From the NCBI GenBank assembly GCA_003342815.1, contig PTEX01000138.1:625571-689570 (forward strand): 64,000 nucleotides of DNA. Direction: 5' to 3'. The DNA comes from Eudromia elegans (lineage: Eukaryota > Chordata > Aves > Tinamiformes > Tinamidae). Of this stretch, positions 17,101-27,561 are shown in pieces. The notes beneath the pieces were generated by a model. It saw only the letters and a list, made by a program, of their open reading frames with translations, was not told the DNA's origin and did not search any database. The position numbers and the translations under genes are program-made. Every line of letters starts with the position of its first letter. Position 1 is the first letter of the stretch.

Positions 17101-17733
17101 TTCTCACATGGGCACTTGCAAAGTTTTAATGTAAGAACACCCTCCAGGGCTGCACTTATAGGCATCCAAAACAGGTGCTCAAAATTGCCTTCAGAATAAA
17201 TTAATACACTTAAAGCCAAAGAATAATAACATCTAGTCCTCTTTTTTTAGGAGTTGTTAAAGACACTACAGAAGTGAAGCAGCTCCAGTCAAGGGTGATG
17301 CTTTCCCCCTAGCATGCATCACCGTGAGGTTAGTACTGTGCTCTTCACTGCAGCACGACAAGGAAAAAATAAAGAGTATTAGCAAAAAAAGGGATTAAAA
17401 CACTGAACTTTGGTATTTAGGGCCACTGGCGACAGTTTTAACCCTCTACGTAACCTCGAGCCGCCCCCAGGGTTCCCGCTCGCGCCACGCCAGGGGGCCA
17501 ACACCCCGCGAGGGGCGCGGGCCTCGAGCGCTGCCCCGAACCGCGTCCCTCGGGGGGCCCCAACGGCTCCTCCTCGGCAACGCGGCTCCGGGCGGCGAAG
17601 CCCCCCGGGCGCAACCCTTCCAGCGCGGGGAGGCTCCACCCCGGCGGGCCCCGCAGCCGCTCCCGGGGCCCGGCGAGGCCCCTCACCGGAAAAACGGGTC
17701 CTCCTCGAAGCAGCGCCCCAAGCCCCCGAACAT
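4999..17733 (-). CDS. MLF1: MLF1, myeloid leukemia factor 1, complete (7 coding exons, joined)
   Basis: MLF1 is a 14-3-3-binding nucleo-cytoplasmic adaptor, implicated in myeloid differentiation and p53 control through CSN3/COP1, and expressed in ciliated cells. The exons are 17687-17733, 13458-13620, 8865-8954, 7757-7885, 6580-6739, 5859-5988 and 4999-5110. They join to 831 nt, or 276 aa plus stop, against 268 aa in human. The start MFGGLGRCFEEDPFFR corresponds to the human MFRMLNSSFEDDPFF. RSFSDP at residues 31-36 is a mode-I 14-3-3 site with Ser34 at the human position. The conserved core runs through SSSSVMTYSKIGDEPPKVF and GHHIHDRAHVIKKSKN, and the C-terminus ends VPIKSSKK. All introns are GT-AG and in phase. 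There is no disruption, so this is a working gene. The start is fixed by the homologous N-terminus in a CpG island. Confidence 0.97.
5859..5988 (-). CDS. MLF1: MLF1 exon 6
   Basis: This exon is 130 nt. A split Ser codon is followed by DAQTFDEEWQKEIMKFKPSR and a less conserved tail ending KDGSR, then a split Arg. The acceptor is TTTTTCAG|CTGATG and the donor AGAAG|GTAAAA. The human counterpart contains FDEEWQSEVLKYKPGR. Confidence 0.96.
6580..6739 (-). CDS. MLF1: MLF1 exon 5
   Basis: This exon is 160 nt: 53 codons plus one base. It encodes VKETRKALKDSESGVEKMAI, then GHHIHDRAHVIKKSKNTKTG and EELNQEFINLDE. The acceptor is TTTTACAG|GTTAAG and the donor GAAT|GTATGT. The basic IKKSKNTK stretch could contribute to nuclear import. 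Confidence 0.97.
7757..7885 (-). CDS. MLF1: MLF1 exon 4
   Basis: This exon has 43 codons in phase 0, encoding DDLSVHPDAHTFSSSSVMTY, then SKIGDEPPKVFQAS and TAPGG. The acceptor is GCTTATAG|GAT and the donor GAGGT|GTAAGT. It matches the most conserved part of MLF1/MLF2 proteins. Confidence 0.96.
8865..8954 (-). CDS. MLF1: MLF1 exon 3 (NAGNAG acceptor)
   Basis: This exon has 30 codons, or 29 if the second AG is used. The motif at the 5' end is a long T tract, then CAGCAG|GAC, so the first residue Gln is optional. It encodes DSDFGDPFFAMDRMMSNMRN and ends QRKF. The donor is TTT|GTGAGT. The human equivalent contains TMDQMVSNMRNYMQKLERNF. It is too short to stand out as an open frame. Confidence 0.93.
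8955..13457 (-). other. MLF1: MLF1 intron 2
   Basis: About 4.5 kb of AT-rich, CpG-poor intron. It holds the CR1 fragment at 9981-10056 followed by an oligo-T run (10063-10081). No further exons are seen. Confidence 0.7.
9981..10056 (-). mobile_element. CR1 LINE, 3' terminal fragment
   Basis: ATCATAGAATCATAGAAT followed by GGTTGGAAGGGACCTCTAGA is the reverse complement of the CR1 3' end, whose terminal 8-mer ATTCTATG repeat is diagnostic of bird and reptile CR1. The element therefore lies on the minus strand and is severely 5'-truncated, as is usual for CR1. The terminal motif is well preserved, suggesting a younger copy than the other two in the window. Confidence 0.93.
13458..13620 (-). CDS. 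MLF1: MLF1 exon 2 (14-3-3 site)
   Basis: This exon is 163 nt: one base completing Arg16 plus 54 codons. It encodes DPFAAHHEYMRQMMRSFSDP, then FGRDPFLSITDGRERAVDRR, and ends on an Arg codon. The acceptor is CTTTTTCAG|TGATCC and the donor CGCAGA|GTAAGA. RSFSDP fits the RSXSXP mode-I 14-3-3 consensus. Confidence 0.96.
13621..17686 (-). other. MLF1: MLF1 intron 1
   Basis: About 4 kb. The segment 13740-14960 is strongly pyrimidine-rich on the plus strand (purine-rich in the transcript), which the rest of the intron is not. A moderately GC-rich stretch lies at 15850-16080. No exon is recognised. Confidence 0.6.
17687..17733 (-). CDS. MLF1: MLF1 exon 1 (start codon)
   Basis: This is 47 coding nt: 15 codons plus two bases, ATG in the context GCCGCCATGT (purine at -3), encoding MFGGLGRCFEEDPFF. 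The donor is TTCCG|GTGAGG. It lies at the edge of the promoter CpG island. Confidence 0.95.
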
Positions 17734-17918
17734 GGCGGCCGCCTCAGATGCTCCTCACCCGCCGGCGTCGCGCGCGCTCTGGAGCCGCGCAGCCCCGCGC
17801 GCGCGGGTGCCCCCCCACCCGAGCCCCGCCCCCTGCCACGTGACGCCGCTGCAGCGCTGCCATTGGCCGTCGCGGGGCGTGACGATGCAGGCGTGGGGCG
17901 GGGCGTGGGGCAGCCGTG

Positions 17919-17932
17919 GTTGCCGTGGCAAC
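17919..17932. promoter_or_regulatory. MLF1: RFX X-box, GTTGCCGTGGCAAC
   Basis: This is a perfect inverted repeat GTTGCC-N2-GGCAAC, the consensus site of RFX factors that switch on ciliary genes. It lies about 190 bp upstream of the MLF1 ATG. MLF1 is known as a gene active in motile-ciliated cells, so the site makes biological sense. Binding itself is inferred. Confidence 0.8.
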
Positions 17933-18301
17933 CGACGCCGCCGTGCGACCCGGTTCCAGAAGGTTCTGGCGGCGCCGGGCAGACCCCGTCGGTACCGGCG
18001 CAGTGCCGCGCTCCCTGCGGGAGTCCCCTCGGGGCCCCGGAGCACCGAGGGAGGTACGTGTGGAGAGAGAGACGCAGCCCGTCAAGGCATGGCTAGAAAC
18101 GTGCAATATTGAATATCTGAAGGTTCGTTCGAAAGTAGTCATTTTCCAGACAGACACGTGTATGTGCACAGTGCTTGCTGGCGTGAAAGCGAGTGCTGAG
18201 TGAAGGCCTTGTGACAGGACGTGGCCGTGGCCCGGCCGCAGCGGGGACACCGCGGGAGCGGGAGGCAGAGCCGCGATCCCGAGAATGATTTTGGTTGTTC
18301 C

Positions 18302-18315
18302 CCGCTAGGTGGCAG
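18302..18315 (+). promoter_or_regulatory. CTCF-like site CCGCTAGGTGGCAG
   Basis: The sequence matches the CTCF core CCGCNAGGNGGCAG at every specified position. It sits about 570 bp upstream of the MLF1 ATG, just outside the promoter island, and is oriented towards RSRC1. Confidence 0.65.
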
Positions 18316-18484
18316 TAACATAAAGTCCGTGGTCACTGGACGGGGCGGCCTTGCCCCCGTGTCCGAGCTGATCGGGGGAAAAAAGGGAAAAAGGCGGTTT
18401 TGTGAGCAGCGGCCTAGCACAGCGTTAGCCAAGGGTAAGAAGAGCGGTACTCGGGTAACGAGCATGACAGCTTGCATCAGGAGT

Positions 18485-18565
18485 ACGTGTATGTGTGTGC
18501 ATTTGTTGTAGGTGTGCACACACACACATGTATAATGCACACATACATGTGTATATGTATAAAAC
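18485..18565. repeat. Degenerate (TG/CA)n microsatellite
   Basis: Alternating TG and CA runs interspersed with TGTATA, of Z-DNA-prone type. Confidence 0.8.
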
Positions 18566-21500
18566 GCATACCTAGGTATTTATTTTGCAGCCCGAGGAGG
18601 GTGTCGCGCTTGCGGGGTCCGTTGGCGGCGGTCGCCGCTGTGGCTGCGGCAGCCCCTCGCCGGCGGTTGGTGCATCGGGGTTCCGGGCCCTGCACCCCTC
18701 CCCAGGGCCCTCGAGACTCTCGGATTTCTCAGGCTCCGAAGCGGTTCCCCTCCAAAGTCCTGACCGGCAGTTCATTCCGGACCGCTGAACTGCATTGGCT
18801 CCGAGAGGGAAGTGGTTGGGACCCATTTTTCCTAAAATTTGCTTACGTGTAAACATTTCGGAAGGAGGAGAGTTTGGAAGATTCAGATGTGTATGAATCT
18901 GATCATCACTCTTCCTAAAATGGGAGAATTATAGAGAGGGAAAAAATATATATGTTTCGGAGCTGGGTTATTTATTAGCTCTTCTGCATCTTGTATTGAG
19001 AGACTGAGCAGAAGCTCCTTCTTCCCCTCCTCTATCTCCATGCTCCAGAATTAAGAGGAGAGAGATAAAATGTGCCCTGGATGAGCAGGTGGATTAGAGA
19101 GCATCGGAGTGTTTCCGTGGCAGTCCGGAAGGAGATCCGCATGGGATCTACTGGGCTCTCCTGCGGCAAGGGCCAGGGCAGGCACTGCAGCTCCACCGAG
19201 ATGCTTCCCGCTGCGGGAGCCGCTCTGCCGGCGTTCGGCCCAAAGTGGAAACCCAACGTAGAAGATGAATGAGCTGAGCCTGCAATATTTCTGAAAAATA
19301 TCTGTAATCGGGTGAGCATTGATTTTGCTGTCTGCTCGTGTCCGCGTCTCTCCAGGTGCTTGCGGGTGGTGATACTGCAGCCTCCGACACGCTCCGAGTT
19401 TGAGCCCTTGTTACCACCGTAACAAGGTGAAGTGTGCATGCCGACGGACTGGTGGGCAGGGAAGTGTGGCAGGAAAAGGGCTGCGCGCTGATTATCCAGG
19501 GAAGCCCGAGACCTGTTTGTACATTCCTGATGAAAGATTAGCAAATAAAGCACACCAGGCTGTGGTCATGGAAGTGAACTCTGGTGCTTTGGGGCTTTTC
19601 CTAACGAAATCTCGTGCCAGTTACGATGTTATCAGAGAACGGTTTTTATTGCTCAGAGTCAGAACTCAACCTTTGTTTCAGTCTGCACGGAAAAACGTTA
19701 CCAACATTGTAGTAGTGTCGTACTTCACACTCTAGTTAGTCTTTCAGTTCATGAACTTTAAAGTTCCTCTGAAGGTAGATTGTACTGGGAGTGCAATACA
19801 CTGGGACTTTACCAAAGTGGCTAGGTTTATGTACAGGGCTCATTTATTAATTGCATGTCATTAGACCGTGATTATTATACAGTTGCCCTGGAGCAATTTG
19901 GTTTTGCTATTGTTTATTACCGTTCATTAATATGCATGACATGATATGCTAGACTATCTATATATTCCTTGCGACAACCCAGCAAGGTGAGTTTTCTTTA
20001 ATATAGTTAGCACACTGGATACTAAAACTTGCAATTTCTTACCCTCCTGGTGTTTTGTCTTCTCAAAATATTTGTTTCAGGGTGGTCGTCATGGTTTGTA
20101 GCCTTCTATCAAAAGCTAGGTAAAATAGGTATTTTTAGCCCTGTTTATTTGTCAGGTTCTGAACACAGAAAATACTTTAAAAAATATTTTAGAAGTGTTA
20201 AAAGGTTTGGTTTCATGCAGCTTAGCCTTTGTATGATTTGTCTTGCACAGAAAGATTGCCGTTACCTCTTCAGTACAACTGTGAGATGGGAATGTGGAGC
20301 CTTCAACAGCCATTCAGTGTGCATCAGATCGCCCACAGTTTGCTGTTTAATTCTGTGTGAACTCAGACTCTGAAAGATGAAATTTCTCTCCGAGTCAGGG
20401 AGGATCCGGAGATGGATTACTGTGCAGATAACTAGGCAATGTGAGTTCAGTTATTGTTAATTTTTGGCTGCTGGTGGGGAGATGGGCCCTGTTAGAAGTG
20501 AGCTCATTACGAGAGGCTCGCTAACATGATAAAGTCAGTAGTCTATTTGCACAGAGTGATATCTCTAATTGCTCAGGCCTTTTTATGGTTTGTGTCTGCT
20601 TGAGTTAGATTTCTTTTGTGTAGATAAAAAGGCTTCTGTAAGAAATCACCTCGGTGCTGCCGCACTGTCAGTCTGGAGGGCATCTCCAATGAGATTAATG
20701 ATGTCTGCCTTAATATAAGAAAACTTTGCATAAATGAGATTATGGTTTGTGCTGAAACCTGCCAACTCTTATTCATTTGCTGTAAATATTATCTTTAATT
20801 AAAAGTTTTAAGGTATCGTGTTCCTGAACTAATGAGATCTACAGTGATTTCCCTTAGGAATTAATTTACCTTCTTAATTCTTATTCATTTTGGTGATATG
20901 ACTATTTAAATCTGATTCAGACTTCAGAGCTTTGTTGAACATATTCATTTAGAACAAAAGGTCACTTTGCCATATTGACATCTTGTTGGTATTTATAATT
21001 CTCTATTCTCTCCCTGTTTATGGATGTTTGTTTAGCTTTCTGCCCAAAACATTTTCTGCTAACATTTCTGTTCATCTTAGCTCCTCATGCTGAGGAGCTC
21101 TTTTTCATAGCTGTTTCACACTGGCTTGTGTTTTCTGTTTCATGCAGGGTACAAATCAATTATAGGGAAGCTGAAAAAATATTTAAATTATGCTCAAATT
21201 ATTTAGAATTGCAGAGCTATATAAAATATACTAAAATATTTGAAGAACATATAGTGCAGTTACTGAGAAATACTGAAATATTTCTGTCTGTGTATCTGCA
21301 TAGTCATCAGCTACTGTTTTTCTGCAAGGATTATTTTTGACCAGTGGGGATGCTTAACACTTGGAGGTGAAAATTGGATTACTGCATAGATGTTTACACA
21401 GGCAGAGTTCCAGCCAGCAACTGGTTTGTGAGAAGGAAAGCCAAAAATCATTCTGAGAGTATTGGCCAAAGAACAATATTGCTAGCTAGTTTTTAAAAAT

Positions 21501-24500
21501 ATATAGTTATTGTCACTAAATTACAAGGTTCTCTTGTTTTAAAAATAAATACATATCAACATTAAAAATAAAGAAATACTGTTCTAGCTACAACATAGTG
21601 CTGTATACGGTAGTTTTGTATGCTTAGATCCGCAGGCCGAAATTCTGCTCGTGTTGACTCGCGTTTTGCATCCGCTCCGTGCCGCATTCGCTGGGCCTGT
21701 CCTCGGGACGCCGCCTGCGCTTCGGCACGGGCTCACAAACACTTCATGGTGCAGCCTCCCTTCACAGTGTCCTGAGTCCTTCTATGTCACAAAAGAAACA
21801 CCAAGATAAATCAAGGACAAAAACACCGTCAATACCGTTTTTCTTCCTGGGAGTCTAATGAAGTCCTTTTTCCCTTCTCCTCCCTCCCTAATATATACCA
21901 TCTTTACTGTAGAAATTTGCAGTCTGCGGAGTCTCAGGAGGAGGAAACACGGAAACATCTCAATAAAGCCTACTCAGTGCACGAGGAAGTGTTTTAACGG
22001 TATGTTAATGTAAAAATCTGTTGCAGAGGATGACCGTTTGCAGCTCACCAGAGCTGAGCGCGTATTGTCTGTCACCGCTTTCAGGTTATACTGCTCCGTG
22101 GCTCAGCAGCAGAAGGAGGCTTTTCCACTGAAATCAAATCCGAATATGAGAGACAACTTCTCAGTCTCTACATTTAGGCAAAGATGCTGGGTCTGCCACT
22201 GATGAAACTTCAGCTGGTTTAAAAGTGGGGTGACCCTAATGAAGTAAATGGAAAATGACAGATGTAAAACTATAGGGAAATGTAAACCAAACTTCTTTCA
22301 AAGTGCTTTTGCTTAAATATATAATACTCTTCAGAAGTGCATTGTCAGCCTTAAGTAGATAAATTGAGCCATATTTTATGTCAAGCATAAATTGTGGAAT
22401 ATAATTCCTGCTTTTTATAGGAGCTATTTTTTGTATTTTGCAGTTATCCCCCATATCTTTCATTTTCTTCCACCTAAGAGTCTGTGATAGAAAACATTTC
22501 TGGAGATAGTAGAGGCTGTGTACAACTGGGAAGCATCCTTAATGGCTCCTTTAAGGATTATGTTCGGCATTGAAGTGGATAAAATACTTAGTAACTTGTG
22601 TTTGTGTGTTTTCACGTGTGCTACAGTAGAAGCTGGTGCATCCAGGAAGTTCTAAGCCTTGTACTTTCAATACTGGTAAGGAAAAATGTGTTTTGTTGCA
22701 TGTACACAGCAGGCGTTGGACTAGCTGTATATAGAATTGTCACTGACTTCTGCAACTTCTTGATATCCTTCTATTTATAACCTGCAGACCCACTTCCTCC
22801 CATTGCACATGAATTACACATCAATAATGTATAAATTAATAAATTATGCTTGGATGCTATTATCGGGGCAACAAATATCATTTAGGCAGCAATAAAGAGC
22901 ACTGGGTTGTGTCAGTGGTATATGAAGTCTGCCATGTCTTCAAAATTTCAACCACATAAAAGAATGAGATTTTTGTTTGTGACAGACTCTCAATTAAAAG
23001 AACTGGTGAAATTCACTCTGCTGGAGTCACGGAAACATGAGAGAGTGCTTCCTTTTGAAAATCAGGGCTTTTATTTAACAACTGTTTTACAAAATACAAG
23101 AAATGCAGAAGTTGCCAAATTGTATTGGCCCGTGAGATCTGTCTGGTGTTCAGTGTCTCATTTACAAGTTTCTTTACAAGAAACGACCAGAAAGTGCACA
23201 GCAGCTCTCTGTGACACAGCCCGCCTTGGGATGGGTTATCATTGCAGCAACACTGGTGGGATATGGTTTTATTTCTTTCTAAAACTATTCAGATGTAATT
23301 CAAATCTATCTATATAATCAATGCATTTTAAAGATGTTAGGTTTTTTACTTTGATTACATCTTGTGGTAACGAATTCTAAAATTTTACATTAGTGAAAAA
23401 GTATTTGTTTTAATTGGTCCTAATTTTGCTACTTTTCCCTCTTCCTCTGTTTAGTATGGTGAGAAGTGAGGCATATAAACAATACAGTTTCATTCAAGAG
23501 TGTTTCTCATTGATTCCAGGGACATCAGGATTTGATCCAGAATTAGGGCTTGTTTTAAACAGTCTCTTGCCATTGTGGCTGCTAGCTATTGGTTTATAAA
23601 AACTTTGGCAGCAGATGCTGAAGGGTGAGGGAGCAGAGGGATTTTGCTCATGGATTACTTCAGCAATTTGCTGCTGTCACATCTTGCCATTCCCAATGGC
23701 CAAACAGCCAAGTGACCAAAACGCAAACGCCGGAGATGAACTTGGACAGTCTTTTATCAGCGGGCTGACCTGTTCCTTGGCTCCTGGCAGCGCCCTTCTC
23801 CTTGGCGCTGGAAGGGGGGCAGACGCGCTGCCCAGGCACGTGCGGCACCGCGGCAGCACGTCGGGCCGACGCCGCCTGGCAGCAGCCCCTGGCCGAGCTG
23901 CATCCGTCAGGAATGCGTTGGGCATCTCTAAAACTGGAAAAAAAGTCTTGCTGGCTTAGCAGATGATACTAAAGTCATATTTAAATCAGGCTTGTAGGAA
24001 AAAAGAAGATGTATATTAAGTGCACAGGTTACTGTAACGTGAAGTTTGTGCAGCTCTGAAATGATCAGTATGTGTCCAGTTTCACATGTATGGGACCATA
24101 ATTGTCAGAACTAGTTTTCATCTGTTCATGCCAAGAAATAGTGTCAGCTTTTATTACACAATTACTTTAATTACCTTTGTTGCAGCCTCCAACTTCCGAA
24201 AGTATAGGAAAAGTTCGAGGTCTGTTCACACTACTGTGAATCAGACAGTATATTAAAGCAGGCCATTTTTTTCCTGAACTCTTCTGGCAAAGCTGGTACC
24301 GGATGACCTGGGCGCGCTGATCCGTTCTGTGCTGCGTGTTTCTGTGGAGTAGAGAGCAATGTCAGAACCAAGGTTGAAGGTAACTTGAGAGGACTTGCAC
24401 AATCAGTTCTCAATACCAAGTCAGTTTTGTAAGGATCAGCAGTTACTATTTAAATGTAAAGTGCATTGGCACAAAGGAGGCCTCCTTACTTCTTACCTTT

Positions 24501-24940
24501 TCACAGTTAAGTTCCTTTACAGGTAGGTTTAAAGATGCAAATTTGTAGAACTGGTCTTTTGACAGTGCTGTTAAAAAGCTGATTACATTCAGTCCGTAAC
24601 ATCCGTCCAATGCAGAGTGTTTTGCAAGGAGTTTATTATGCATTGTTCACAAATGTCAGATAAAATTAGGATTCCACTATAAGCAACTAGAGGTAGACAT
24701 GTAATAACAACATTTATATTAATATTTTATTTAAATACATAATCAATTCTAATAGTCACAGAGCTCTGTAACTTGCATGAATAATAAAATAAAATGTCAA
24801 CTTATATAAAAGATGCTCAGAAACACTGTGAAGGTATCCAGAAATGCAGGTCAACATTTTCAGCAATGCTAGGTGTATTTAATTGCCATTAATAACATCT
24901 TGCTAGCAATTAATGAGAATCATTAATGTCTTCCTTTCAG

Positions 24941-25006
24941 AACGAAAGCATGAAAATCCAGGAGCTGCCAGCAGCACCAGCTCCCTCCCGGCAGCTTCCA
25001 GAAGAG
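24941..25006 (+). other. Candidate plus-strand exon (unconfirmed)
   Basis: Sixty-six bases are flanked by a strong acceptor (TCTTCCTTTCAG) and a good donor (GAAGAG|GTGGGT), and are open in one frame (22 codons, reading NESMKIQELPAAPAP and so on). The strand is opposite to the flanking genes. No protein family is recognised, so a non-coding RNA exon or a chance pair of signals are both possible. Confidence 0.25.
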
Positions 25007-25793
25007 GTGGGTCCTCCGGGCGGGCGCGCTCCGGCGTGCCTCGTGGCAGCGCAGCTTTCGTGCCATCACTGCCGCCTGCAGACAGGCCAGGCCGAGAGAA
25101 TACTTTCTTTTCCCCCCGCTTTTCCTTTAATGTCCTGCACAGATTGCACTGGATTTATGATAAATGCTTGGGCTTGACCTTTTTGATTAGTATTTTTATC
25201 CATGACCATTCAGATGCTAAGTAACAGGTCACACAGAAAACTATTAGGTAGACTGCTTTTTCATCCAACCGTGACTTCGGCCCTGATGAAGGAGTAAAAG
25301 GCAAATTCTGTTTCCAAGTGTCCCCCTCCCGTGTTCTGGGTACCACTGAGCTTTGCTCCTATGCTGCTTTGGGACTAGAGGGACATCTAGTGGGAGTGAG
25401 GATTTTAAACTGGAACGCAGCGACCACATCACCAAAAGGTGACAATTTTGGAAATTACAAACTGTTCAAAATTGGTGCTAAAGGGCTGAGATTCATCTCC
25501 TCTCATTACTGTTCCCCTTGGTCATGAGCCCTATTCCATATGGTTTTTCTAAAGCAGCAAAAACTACAGTAAAGTAGCACTTTTAATTATCGAATATGGG
25601 TTGAAGTAGCCCTAAAGCAAGACTCCTCCAAGAGGGAGGCACGCGTCCCTGAGGGAAGGAGCGTAACTGGAGGTGAAGCACAAGCTGCTGGTTTTAGCAG
25701 CTAAGCCCCGTTCCGTTCCTCTGTCCTCGCAGGAGTATCGTGTGTCACCTCCTCGCCCTGGGGTGGCAATTCCAGAGTGACTCAGTGTCCACT

Positions 25794-25810
25794 CTTGCCC
25801 CCTAGTGTCA
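25794..25810 (-). promoter_or_regulatory. CTCF-like site
   Basis: The minus strand reads TGACACTAGGGGGCAAG, close to the CTCF core CACYAGRKGGCR. Its orientation converges with the site at 18302. Confidence 0.55.
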
Positions 25811-27535
25811 TATCATCTGGCCTGGCCCTTGCCACTTGTTTTTCTTGCTCCAGACGTCAGCAAAGGAGTGGAAAAAGAAGGAGAAGGAATAGAGTCAGGG
25901 AAATACATTAGAAAATGCCCATTATGATAAAGTTAAAACTGAGAATTTTAAATAAGCAGAGCTCTGCTGTGGAGAACTCTGCTTCCTCTCATACTTGTTA
26001 CAGGATTTCCTCTCGCCCAGCAGGAGAATCTAGTGGAGCAGGGAATACTGCACAGATTGGGTGGCCGAGGAAGAATCAAACCTGTTCACTAGAGGTCCAA
26101 ACTGGGCCGACCTTGGTTCAGAGCTTGGCCCATAGAGACGTAAGGCCCGTTAGGCATTAAGGCTGTTTCCCTTCCTTCTGGGGATATTACTACTTACTAT
26201 TGCTGCCCGTTGAAGGAACCACAGAAGTGTGGTGCTGTGTCATGGGTGGATTAAGTTATGGGTCCAAGATGATCCCTTTTGAACCCGGTCTTTAGAGTTC
26301 AAGGAGCTCCACTAAAAATAACCTGTCTCTTGTAACTTGACAAATGGAAAATTGTAATCAATGAGAAGGTTGGTTTTGGGTTACTGATGGAAAAATGGCC
26401 TTCAGGCCCATTCAGTCCTAGTTCATATCTCAGATGTTTAAGCAGAAGTAGCAAAATTTGATCTACTCGTGGCTGGCAGTGTTTTCCGAGATACTTCTAT
26501 TTTACTGGTACAAATCTTTCTAAATTATTGTAACAGTAATCGAAATAGAAACAGAACTAATTTTCAAGCAGTTACCCTAATAAAAAATAATTATGTAGAT
26601 GCCAGATGACTCAAGATATCAGAAATGAATAATGGACATTTTACCTAAAACTTATCAAAACAAGATCAGCCTAGTTTGATTTTAATTGATGATGGCTGTT
26701 CAGTAGGCTAAGTGAAATGAGTTTGCTAATGTAATTTCTAAGGGTAGAGGTCTTTGCTGACTACCACCAGTCTGAATGGATCAAGTTACAGCATTATCCT
26801 TTCCCTCCTACACGCGATTGTCTAGGTCAGATTTAAGGTAGTTTGGTATTACCAGCAACTTTGTGTTACTGCTCCGCATGTCCTGAGGGACAGGACACGG
26901 CAGCACCCGAAAGCTGCACCCCACACGTTACAGCCCCGCGCGGCTGGTGGTAACAAACTGCTATTGCTTGCCTTTTGCCTAATCGGAAATCCAGTTACTT
27001 TCACTAGGAAAAAGTGGGACATATGACAAAAACAAACTGCTCACAGGCAAGAGTCCTGAAAACTAATGGTTTACATTAAAAGACCTTAGATAAGAAGCTT
27101 CTAAGAAAGTCCAGTTATTACAGAAAGGTACAGCCCTGTTTAGGAATTATGAAAAGCCGGTGGTTAGAGCCAGCACTGCATTCTCCCAGGTTAATGGTGA
27201 TTAATTTGTAATCACCGATGTGAGCTTCATATCCACGCCAAGACATGGCATTTGTGTCTGGCTCTCTAGTTAGAGAACACACTTGGCTTTTCCTCAGGGA
27301 AAAATGCCATGAATGGAGCTTGTGGACAACACATTTATTGGGACAGGATGCAGTCTGTTAACTGATTTAAAATGTACCGAGTCTTGTAAAATAATTTCAA
27401 TCGCGAAGTTTTTTAAGCTTCTCCTTATTCTTGCATAGCTGGTCACCGAATGAAGTTTCATTCTAGTGTTCTTACTACTTAACTATATCATTTCAAGGAC
27501 TCAGGATCTGCTTTTAAATACGCTGATCATTAATT

Positions 27536-27561
27536 ATTAAAGTTATTATAATAACTTTAAT
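27536..27561. repeat. Perfect 26-bp palindrome
   Basis: ATTAAAGTTATTA is followed immediately by its own reverse complement with no loop. The sequence is AT-only apart from one G and one C. Confidence 0.9.

Larger units (their letters stand above)
17400..18060. promoter_or_regulatory. MLF1: MLF1 CpG-island promoter
   Basis: A CpG-rich island spans MLF1 exon 1. Upstream of the ATG lie an E-box CACGTGAC (17837-17844), an inverted CCAAT box (ATTGG, 17862-17866) and a perfect RFX X-box (17919-17932). No TATA box is seen. The island extends symmetrically past the start, which permits divergent transcription. Confidence 0.8.

Noticed and set aside
17410..18096. 228-codon plus-strand frame opposite MLF1 exon 1
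   Set aside because: Composition-driven frame in the CpG island (Pro/Arg/Ala-rich); the minus-strand exon explains the region.
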